In this document: positions 36,033 through 43,064 of the stretch, piece by piece
Layout: each line of letters starts with the position of its first letter
Position numbering within the stretch: the stretch's first letter is position 1
DNA from: Desulfomonilaceae bacterium
Lineage (GTDB): Bacteria; Desulfobacterota; Desulfomonilia; Desulfomonilales; Desulfomonilaceae
NCBI GenBank assembly: GCA_041662605.1
Contig: JBAZSD010000002.1
Coordinates: forward strand, 186,001-250,000
Direction: 5' to 3'
Length of the DNA: 64,000 bases
Notes under the pieces: generated by a model
What the model was told of the DNA's origin: nothing
The model's database searches: none
The model's input: only the letters and a program-made list of their open reading frames with translations
Program-made: the position numbers and the translations under genes

Positions 36033-36512
36033 AACACCCTCCCTCAGGGTTCTAGTTAGTGGCAAGGTGGAGATTAGCTTGTTTTTTCTATTTGTCAAGA
36101 AAAATATAAAGGAAGTTGAGGTGATATATCAAATAACTAGAAAATTGTTTAGCAAAAGACCTTCATGTGGCTAGTTTGGGTAAATAAATCAGATTAAAAG
36201 CGCGCTCATAACGCTTTTCTCATTATTCTCACCCCTTGCCAACATGTAACATGTTAAGTTAATTGGATGTTTTTTCTAGGGACTTGTGTAACTAATAGCT
36301 AAGTGGGGCATCAGGAACCCGGAGGCTTAGTTCCTAGTCTTTAATGAATACGGTTAAATTACTAATATAAAGCAATATTTATTGGCGTGAGTGAAAAGAA
36401 TAAAAAGGTCGTGGCGTCTATGAGATCAAGAGGACTCCATTTTCTGATTATGGAACCTGACTACCCCCCAACAGAAGTTATCAAAATATTTTAACGTTTG
36501 GACGGAGTATTT
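36033..36512. other. AT-rich intergenic region upstream of the second outer-membrane protein gene
   Basis: About 480 bases without a convincing gene. It must hold the minus-strand promoter of the outer-membrane gene. Structures seen are the 7-1-7 palindrome at 36241-36255 and a weaker inverted repeat AAAAGCG/CGCTTTT (36196-36218). Confidence 0.5.
36241..36255. promoter_or_regulatory. Perfect 7-1-7 inverted repeat, possible operator
   Basis: AACATGT-A-ACATGTT is a perfect dyad with a one-base centre, the size of a dimeric repressor site, about 210 bases ahead of the outer-membrane protein start. No regulator gene is adjacent, and only one copy was noticed. Confidence 0.3.
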
Positions 36513-37295
36513 CTAACTGACTTCTTCGTAATAGTCACGTTTAGGTCGCCGGGAAGAATGGTCAAAAATGCGGAAGGCGCATAGCCCGAGCTTTTGCAGC
36601 CTGAATCGGAGCGCTGTCCACAATACACCGAATCCGTAAACCACTGATCGTCTGAAATTGATTGAAGACGCCTCTTCAAAATACCTTGTCGGGCACGACA
36701 TCTCTCCGACATTAAACCCAAAATAAACGGCCTGAACCAACATTTCATTATCAAACATGAAATCGTCTGAATTCTGATGTATTGGCAGGCTTTCCAGGAC
36801 TCTTCGGGAAAATGCCCTGTACCCAGTGTGAAACTCGGACAATTTGGACCCTATTAGGAGGTTTTCCACAAGGGTAAGAGCGCGATTTGAAATGTACTTG
36901 TAAATGGGCATTCCTGATTTTCTGGCTTTCCCGCCCAGGATTCTGGACCCCAAGACAACATCATACTCTTCGGACACAATCATGGCAGCCATTGCCGGAA
37001 CAAGTCGAGGTGAATATTGGTAATCCGGATGCAACATCACGATTACGTCGGCTTTGGACTTTAGAGCTTCTGAATAGCATGTTTTCTGGTTTCTCCCATA
37101 GCCGTAGTTTTTATCGTGGAGGAAGGAACGAATACCAATTTCGCGGGCCAGTTTGACCGTGCGGTCGCTGCTGGAATCATCCACCAGCAGTATTTCATCT
37201 ACTACGTTTCGGTCCAGTTCCGACACCGTGCGCTCTAAGGTCTTCTCGGCGTTATAAGCTGGAAGCACTACAATGATTCTTTTCCCGTTGAGCAT
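36513..37295 (-). CDS. Family 2 glycosyltransferase (DPM1/DPG-synthase-like)
   Basis: The 260 residues have the GT2 (GT-A) fold: the nucleotide-sugar strand IIVVLPAYNAEKTLERTV, the acidic VDEILLVDDSSSDRT, and the metal-binding aspartate region VIVMLHPDYQYSP near residue 100. GSRILGGKARKSGMP and TGYRAFSRRVLESLP are common in polyprenyl-phosphate sugar transferases. No C-terminal membrane anchor is obvious. It follows the XdhC gene by 10 bases on the same strand, an odd pairing with no clear functional link. Acceptor and sugar are unknown. Confidence 0.88.
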   Translation of the reverse strand: MLNGKRIIVVLPAYNAEKTLERTVSELDRNVVDEILLVDDSSSDRTVKLAREIGIRSFLHDKNYGYGRNQKTCYSEALKSKADVIVMLHPDYQYSPRLVPAMAAMIVSEEYDVVLGSRILGGKARKSGMPIYKYISNRALTLVENLLIGSKLSEFHTGYRAFSRRVLESLPIHQNSDDFMFDNEMLVQAVYFGFNVGEMSCPTRYFEEASSINFRRSVVYGFGVLWTALRFRLQKLGLCAFRIFDHSSRRPKRDYYEEVS

Positions 37296-37305
37296 GTCTA
37301 TTTGG

Positions 37306-38373
37306 TTAAACCTTGTCGCTTAACTTCCTCGTTCTTTCCTGAACTAGTTCGGCCACAATTGACACCGCTATTTCCTGAGGCGTTTCACCGCCAATCGGCA
37401 ATCCGATTGGAGCATGAACCCGGGCCAGGTCAGACTCATTAAACCCTTCCTCAATTAAAGAATCGAAGATTAGCTTGATCTTGCGTCTTGAGCCGATCAT
37501 CCCCACATATGCCGCGTCGGTTTTTAGAGCTTGCGAAAGAGCGACCTTGTCATGTGCGTGTCCCCTTGTAACGATGACAATATAACTGTCCTGATCTACA
37601 GAGAAACCCGATAAAGCTTGTTCAAATGGAGTCACTACAACTTGTTCCGCGTCAGGCAGGTTGTCCTGGTTAGCGTATTCTTCACGGTCATCGATAGCTA
37701 CAACCATAAAGTCGACAAAGGAAGCCAAATGACTCACGCAGGCTCCAACATGGCCGGCGCCTAAAATGTATGCGACACTTCTTGGATAAACCCATTCAAT
37801 TAACATAGGCCATTGGGCGCCAAATGGCAGGATTAACTGAGCCGGTTTGAGTAGTCGCTTCGGCGGGATTGATTTCAAGCACAGATCGAGACCTTCGGAA
37901 TGCCCCAGTGTCCCACCCATTTCATCAACAAAAAGCCAGTCGATTTGATTTTCGGTAGTTTGCCCGGGCTCCAGATCAACTTTCTTGATGAGAAACGCTG
38001 GTACTCGTTTTTTAATGCTACTGTTGAGCTTCCTGTATATTTGTTCTTTGATCGTGGCTTCTGGGTGGATCAATTCGACAAGTACATCCACAGAGCCTCC
38101 GCAAATCATTTGTTCGCTATTAGCGTCCTGACCGTGAAAAGCGAAGTTCAATCGAGCGGAAACCCCAGACTCCAGGGCGCTCATGGCAAAATCGCGAACA
38201 TTCGCTTCAAACAGGCCTCCCCCAATCGTGCCCACAACGTCTCCATTGTGTAGGATTAGCGCCTTTGCGCCTACCTGACGAGGGGAAGATCCTTGAACAG
38301 ACAGAATGGTAGCCAAAACAAATTTCTTCTTTTCCTGAAATTGCCGTATTGCGATTTCCCATATTGAAGGCAT
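37306..38373 (-). CDS. XdhC/CoxI-family protein
   Basis: XdhC proteins bind and sulfurate the molybdenum cofactor and hand it to xanthine dehydrogenase-type enzymes. The N-terminal XdhC_CoxI domain has VLATILSVQGSSPRQVGAKALI and GTIGGGLFEANV, with ICGGSVDV further on. The C-terminal Rossmann domain has AYILGAGHVGACVSHLA near residue 194, VVAIDDREE, IVIVTRGHAHD and YVGMIGSRRK. 355 residues are typical. No molybdenum hydroxylase gene is in the window. It heads a two-gene unit with the glycosyltransferase. Confidence 0.92.
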   Translation of the reverse strand: MPSIWEIAIRQFQEKKKFVLATILSVQGSSPRQVGAKALILHNGDVVGTIGGGLFEANVRDFAMSALESGVSARLNFAFHGQDANSEQMICGGSVDVLVELIHPEATIKEQIYRKLNSSIKKRVPAFLIKKVDLEPGQTTENQIDWLFVDEMGGTLGHSEGLDLCLKSIPPKRLLKPAQLILPFGAQWPMLIEWVYPRSVAYILGAGHVGACVSHLASFVDFMVVAIDDREEYANQDNLPDAEQVVVTPFEQALSGFSVDQDSYIVIVTRGHAHDKVALSQALKTDAAYVGMIGSRRKIKLIFDSLIEEGFNESDLARVHAPIGLPIGGETPQEIAVSIVAELVQERTRKLSDKV

Positions 38374-38531
38374 TGCAGAAATCTACCTCTGTTCCGGTCA
38401 TGACAACTTTGGGGGATCGTAGCGCAACCGTTAACCGAACTTTTATAAATAACCGCTTGAGGGGCTTTTTGTCAAGCTCAGAGAGCGATTCTACGAGTCG
38501 AGCCTGCTTGGTTGACAATAAACCTCATGGG

Positions 38532-39782
38532 TTACCTGATCTTCTGGAACAGAACTATCCGGTTGGAATTTGTACCCGCCTGGTTATTATTTACACCCCA
38601 AATATTAGCGGTCTTGGTGAACTCCTGGGAGTTGATAAATATCCCGACGCAGTTGAATCCAACCTCTACTCCAAGAGGACCGATCGTTTCTTCCAGTTTG
38701 ACCTTGTTTTTCCTGACTTCTCCAACTTCGAAAGCTACCCAGCTACCCGGTTTGGCCACTCTATGGAGTTCTCGTAACGCTGATTCCATCTTGGACCGCC
38801 ATTTGGAAAGAGCGCCGATGTTTGAGATTTTTTGGGAAACCTCTTTCTGGTCTATGTGGTTAAACCATAGCCGAAGCCAGTTATCCTGAGCATATTGGAC
38901 TACATTGAGAAAAGGTGGGGAAGTCACGGTCAGATCCACAGAATTGGCTTCCAGTTCAGGGACGCAATCAGCTTCAAGACTCGTGAATTTTGCGCAGGAG
39001 CATGCTAATCTCAAATTCTGTCTGTCGTTTGACGACAGGTTCCTTAGTAAGCTCTCGGACTTTCGCATTATTATTTCTTTGACGTCTTTGTATTCCGGTT
39101 GTTGATTCAGTCGTTCATTTATTCTTACCTGACTTTCCGGAGAAACGGCCTGGTTTGGTGGCAGCGTGTAAACAGAGAAAAATCCGCGAGAGTGCCCGGT
39201 CAGCCGGTTGGTAGCCACCATGCGGATCCAGGAGTCTATTTCATCCTCTTCCCTGCGCTTGGCTCGCTCAAAAAGATAATGTCTCAACGACAGAATTTCC
39301 GACAATGTTTTTCGTTGAAAAAACATGGAAAGATCAATGTCCGATTCCAGGTCATAACTCACTTCGATCCTTGAGAGCCGTTCAGAAAGTTCAGTGCGCT
39401 CCGGTGGACAAAGCCTGGGATAGACCAGGATTCGGCTCAGAGGGTTGATGTCATTAGACGCAACTCGTCTCCCAAGTAAACCGGCCTCAATAACCGTAGT
39501 TCCTCTACCGCTAAAAGGATCGAAAACCAGACTTCCAGGGTCGGTCAAGAGACGTATAAAGAATGACGGTAGTTGTGGTTTGAAACAGGCTCTGTACGAG
39601 ATTTCGTGAATAGAGCACCCTCTACGTTGTTTCGAGGTCCAGAATTCCTCAAGATAAACTGGAGCTTTAAAATTGTTGAAATTAATGGTGTACGCCGGAG
39701 GACGTCGCAATAACATCCATAATGGATCAGACGAAGATTTGTTTCGCCAGGGAGCGTTCACTGATTCCAAAGAAGTTTCCAC
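38532..39782 (-). CDS. DNA methyltransferase, N4-cytosine/N6-adenine type (orphan)
   Basis: The 416 residues carry an AdoMet-binding motif I DPFSGRGTTVIEAGLLG at residues 88-104 and the catalytic motif IV TSPPF near residue 286. A final sheet with WVAFEVGEVRKNK follows. TSPP(F/Y) favours N4-cytosine methylation, but base and target are not certain. Motif I comes before motif IV, with about 190 residues between, holding a helical, basic region that may read the target. No restriction endonuclease or specificity gene is adjacent, so it would be an orphan methylase. It lies 158 bases upstream of XdhC on the same strand. Confidence 0.8.
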   Translation of the reverse strand: METSLESVNAPWRNKSSSDPLWMLLRRPPAYTINFNNFKAPVYLEEFWTSKQRRGCSIHEISYRACFKPQLPSFFIRLLTDPGSLVFDPFSGRGTTVIEAGLLGRRVASNDINPLSRILVYPRLCPPERTELSERLSRIEVSYDLESDIDLSMFFQRKTLSEILSLRHYLFERAKRREEDEIDSWIRMVATNRLTGHSRGFFSVYTLPPNQAVSPESQVRINERLNQQPEYKDVKEIIMRKSESLLRNLSSNDRQNLRLACSCAKFTSLEADCVPELEANSVDLTVTSPPFLNVVQYAQDNWLRLWFNHIDQKEVSQKISNIGALSKWRSKMESALRELHRVAKPGSWVAFEVGEVRKNKVKLEETIGPLGVEVGFNCVGIFINSQEFTKTANIWGVNNNQAGTNSNRIVLFQKIR

Positions 39783-39953
39783 AATGATTATAGTTTGGCC
39801 GTCCCTATCTGGTTATGCTAAATTCCAGGGCTGTCACCCAAATATAGAAAATCGGTTGTAGCCCCTAACATCAATTGGCCCAGTTTTGATTTCCAGATCA
39901 TGGCGTCTGCGACGCGCCGCGACCGAAACCAAGGAATTCGAATGGAGGTCCCT

Positions 39954-40988
39954 ATGAAAAGAGTCACGATATTTGTTTTCATCCTTGCGATGCTATTAAC
40001 TTGCCACCTGCCGGAAGCTTTTCCATCAACACCTCTGATGGCCAAATTCGGCCACGTAGGTCCTCCACCTCATGGACAAACAAAGGGCGTAGACGCGTTC
40101 GCTGAATATGTCCTAAAAAAAACCAATGGAGCGATTGATATCAAAACTTTCCAGTTCGGACAACTGGGAAACGAAAATTCGCTGGCCGATCAGGTCCAAT
40201 CAGGAACTCTTGAAATGGCAACGATTTCCACAGCCGTGTTGTCAAATTATGTTCCGCAGATTGCTGTGACAGATCTTCCTTTTCTCTTCCCGGACAAAAA
40301 AACGGCTTACGCTGTCTTCGACGATCCGGAAGTCATGGCTAAAATTTTTGGGTATTTACCTGCCAAGGGTTTCATAGGAATTGGATGGACCGAGAACGGA
40401 ATCCGCGACATCACTAACTCGAAGAGAAACATCAGGAAGCCCGAAGATCTTAAAGGTCTGAAGATTAGAGTAATGAGCAGCCCTATATATATTGACACAT
40501 TCAAAGCGCTTGGAGCCTCACCGGCGGATTTACCGTTTCCTGAAATCTATTCGGCTCTGCAAAACGGAACCATAGACGGTCAGGAAAACCCTCTTATGAC
40601 ATCCATTCTGATCAAGGCGATGGAAGTCAACAAATTCGCCACTCGGACCCAGCACATTATTACCGAATGCATAATTATCGTAACACCGGATTTCTGGAAC
40701 AAGCTGAACGCCGAACAAAAGCAGATTTTCAAAGACGCGGCCAAACTATGTATAAAGGTCAACCGTGAAGTGAATGATCAGCTCAATGAAAAATTGCCCC
40801 AATCAGGACTTTCTGTTGATGAATACTGCAAGAAAAACGGGGTGTCATTAATCGACTTGACATCCAGCGAGCGAGAGGCTTTCAAGAAAGCATGTGAGCC
40901 GGTGTACGATAAGTACAAGAAAATTATAGGGCAGGAGTTGTACGATTTTATTCAGACCAAAGTTAAAGCTCATGGTGGGAACGAATAA
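39954..40988 (+). CDS. dctP: TRAP transporter solute-binding protein (DctP)
   Basis: This periplasmic receptor delivers a carboxylate-type solute to the DctQM membrane complex. The signal peptide is MKRVTIFVFILAMLLTCHLPEAFPS. The mature protein has DctP-family strings: LADQVQSGTLEMATIS, VTDLPFLFPDKKTAYAVFDD, GIGWTENGIRDITNSKRNIRKPEDLKGLKIRVMSSPIYIDTFKALGASP, and FPEIYSALQNGTIDGQENP. The conserved arginine in GLKIRVM binds the solute carboxylate. I chose the ATG at 39954, preceded by GGAGGTCCCT; the frame extends 18 codons further without a site. Length 344. It is the first gene of dctPQM. Confidence 0.96.
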   Translation: MKRVTIFVFILAMLLTCHLPEAFPSTPLMAKFGHVGPPPHGQTKGVDAFAEYVLKKTNGAIDIKTFQFGQLGNENSLADQVQSGTLEMATISTAVLSNYVPQIAVTDLPFLFPDKKTAYAVFDDPEVMAKIFGYLPAKGFIGIGWTENGIRDITNSKRNIRKPEDLKGLKIRVMSSPIYIDTFKALGASPADLPFPEIYSALQNGTIDGQENPLMTSILIKAMEVNKFATRTQHIITECIIIVTPDFWNKLNAEQKQIFKDAAKLCIKVNREVNDQLNEKLPQSGLSVDEYCKKNGVSLIDLTSSEREAFKKACEPVYDKYKKIIGQELYDFIQTKVKAHGGNE

Positions 40989-41006
40989 CAAAGAGACACA
41001 CGGTTA

Positions 41007-41537
41007 ATGAAGAGCGCTGACAACATTATAAAGGCGTGCTTGAAAGCCTTCTCCAAAACAGAAGAATGGGTCCTCGTTCTTGTTCTGCTGTCACTCGCGT
41101 TCCTGACCTCTGCCCAAGTGATCTGCAGATATGCCTTGGGGTTCAGCTTCGTCTGGATGGACGAAATATCCAGGTACTTGAGCGTGTTCATCGCTTTCCT
41201 TGGAGCCGCCATAGGAACCAAGTACGGGACTCATTTTTCCATGGATTTCGTCTATGAAAGGATATCCAGCGATCAGGTTCGGCACGTTCTGCAAATAATA
41301 GTGAATCTTGCGTGCGCCGCGGTTTTTGTTCTGGTGGCGTACTTTGGCTGGGTACAAACGCTAAAGCTTTGGCGATTCGGAGTTCTGACCGCAGTGCTAA
41401 AAATTCCCAAGTACCTTTGTTACATACCTATTCCATTTTTTTCTGTTGTCATGGTCTTCCGTTTCCTGTCTTTGACTGTAAAACACTTGCATGGTCTGAT
41501 TCATGGCCGGCCTTTTCAATTGAGGGGTTGGGATTAA
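41007..41537 (+). CDS. dctQ: TRAP transporter small permease (DctQ)
   Basis: This membrane protein of 176 residues has four helices. The family string ICRYALGFSFVWMDEISRYLSVFIAFLGAAIGTKYGTHFSMDF (given here in its essentials as R-Y-x-L-G and W-x-DE-x-x-RY) lies near residues 32-75. DctQ joins DctM to form the sodium-driven permease. It starts 18 bases after dctP and ends 2 bases before the dctM start. Confidence 0.94.
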   Translation: MKSADNIIKACLKAFSKTEEWVLVLVLLSLAFLTSAQVICRYALGFSFVWMDEISRYLSVFIAFLGAAIGTKYGTHFSMDFVYERISSDQVRHVLQIIVNLACAAVFVLVAYFGWVQTLKLWRFGVLTAVLKIPKYLCYIPIPFFSVVMVFRFLSLTVKHLHGLIHGRPFQLRGWD

Positions 41538-41539
41538 GT

Positions 41540-42817
41540 TTGATCATCACACTTCTTGTAACTTTTTTTGGTCTTTTGATACTCGGAATGCCGATAGCCG
41601 TGATGATGATCTCCACCACAATTGTGACCATGGTACTGAATACCTCTGAATCACTGCTAGTAATCCCTCAGCAACTTTTCAACGCTTTGGACAATTCTGT
41701 TCTGCTGTCTATTCCGTTTTTTATTTTGGCCGGCGTTATCATGACCGAGGGCGCTACAGCGGCCAGGTTAGTAGCTATAATAAATTCATTCGTCTCTGGT
41801 TATCCTGGAGGACTAGCGCTGGCTGCTACTTTGTCCTGCACTTTTTTTGCGGCTTTGTCCGGGTCCAGCCCGGCAACTGTTGTCGCGATCGGATCCATCA
41901 TGTTTCCAGCCCTGAAAAAGGCTGGATATGACGAGCGTTTTTCAATCGGCCTGGTCACGTCGGCGGGGTCCTTAGGAATAGTAATTCCTCCATCTATTCC
42001 CATGATCATGTATTGCATGGTTATGAACACCTCTGTGGCGGAGTTGTTCATGGCAGGGATAGCTCCGGGGATCCTGATCGCTCTCTGCTTTATGGCGTAC
42101 ACCCTATATTTGGCGATTACAGGAAAATGGCAGGGAGGACCTAGAGTCTCGGGTCGGGAGCGTTTAAAAACTTTGCGGGATGGAGCCTGGGGTCTCATGA
42201 CTCCAGTAATCGTGCTGGGCGGGATTTATTCGGGATTGTTTACACCCACTGAGGCTGCGGGAGTCAGTGTCGTTTATGCGCTTTTTGTGGAACTGTGCAT
42301 ATATCGAGAAATTACTATAACTCAAGTGCCGAATATCTGTCGCCAGGGATCGATATTATCAGGGTGCCTTCTATTTATTCTTGCAGGAGCGATGACTCTC
42401 ATCTGGCTCCTTACCGCCGAGAGGCTTCCCCACCAGGTCGCTGATCTGATTATGGCCAATGTCCACAGCGGCTGGATGTTTCTCATAATGGCCAATGTTT
42501 TGTTCTTGCTGCTTGGAACAGTTATGGACAACGTGTCGGCCATGATGCTGTTGGCGCCGTTATTCGCCGCCACATTGAGTCGCTTTGGGATAGACCTCAT
42601 ACATTACGGCATTATCATGGTCCTGGTAATCGAATTCGGATTCCTGACACCACCGTTTGGGCTTAATCTTTTCGTAGCTATGGGGATGACAAACAAATCG
42701 CTGGTTGAAGTTTCTCGAAGTGTCGCTCCCTTTTTGCTTCTGCTCCTCATCTGTCTGGTTCTTGTGACGTTTGTTCCTCAGATCTCTCTATTCCTGCCCC
42801 GATATTTCCTCCGCTAA
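41540..42817 (+). CDS. dctM: TRAP transporter large permease (DctM)
   Basis: This is the transport subunit, a multi-helix membrane protein. The frame is open from 41312, but that part lies inside dctQ. A TTG at 41540, two bases after the dctQ stop, gives 425 residues, the normal DctM length. Family strings: LLILGMPIAVMMISTTIV, FFILAGVIMTEGATAARLV, AALSGSSPATVVAIGSIMFPALKKAGYDERFSIGL, SAGSLGIVIPPSIPMIMY, FTPTEAAGVSVVYA, and a last GFLTPPFGLNLFVAMG. With dctP and dctQ it makes a complete C4-dicarboxylate-type system; the actual substrate is unknown. Confidence 0.95.
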   Translation: MIITLLVTFFGLLILGMPIAVMMISTTIVTMVLNTSESLLVIPQQLFNALDNSVLLSIPFFILAGVIMTEGATAARLVAIINSFVSGYPGGLALAATLSCTFFAALSGSSPATVVAIGSIMFPALKKAGYDERFSIGLVTSAGSLGIVIPPSIPMIMYCMVMNTSVAELFMAGIAPGILIALCFMAYTLYLAITGKWQGGPRVSGRERLKTLRDGAWGLMTPVIVLGGIYSGLFTPTEAAGVSVVYALFVELCIYREITITQVPNICRQGSILSGCLLFILAGAMTLIWLLTAERLPHQVADLIMANVHSGWMFLIMANVLFLLLGTVMDNVSAMMLLAPLFAATLSRFGIDLIHYGIIMVLVIEFGFLTPPFGLNLFVAMGMTNKSLVEVSRSVAPFLLLLLICLVLVTFVPQISLFLPRYFLR

Positions 42818-43052
42818 TCCACTATTTACATTTTACAATAAAAACATAACAATATTGAATAATAAAAATAATAAGCTTGTAATAGGCTTGCCTTTATTAA
42901 ACTGTTGGTTTTAAGTATGTCTTGGATGTCATAATTTTGTTTATAGTCTTGAGAGTAAACATTGGAACAAATTATATTGAAATCGTCTCTATATTTATAT
43001 ATAGCCTTACAGACCTCATGCCCGGCGTCTTGCGCGTCCAATAAACATCATG

Positions 43053-43058
43053 AGGAGG
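43053..43058 (+). promoter_or_regulatory. Ribosome binding site that decides the mrcA start
   Basis: AGGAGG stands six bases before a TTG at 43065. It lies inside the reading frame that would begin at the ATG at 43050, which itself has no site. The TTG is therefore the likelier start. Confidence 0.65.
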
Positions 43059-43064
43059 CCCAGA

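Noticed and set aside
38349..38889. Two overlapping plus-strand frames (142 and 125 codons) opposite the methyltransferase C-terminus
   Set aside because: Antisense to motif IV and the last strands of the methylase; no start signals.
41312..41539. 76-residue N-terminal extension of DctM
   Set aside because: It overlaps dctQ in another frame, and DctM proteins normally begin where the TTG at 41540 lies.
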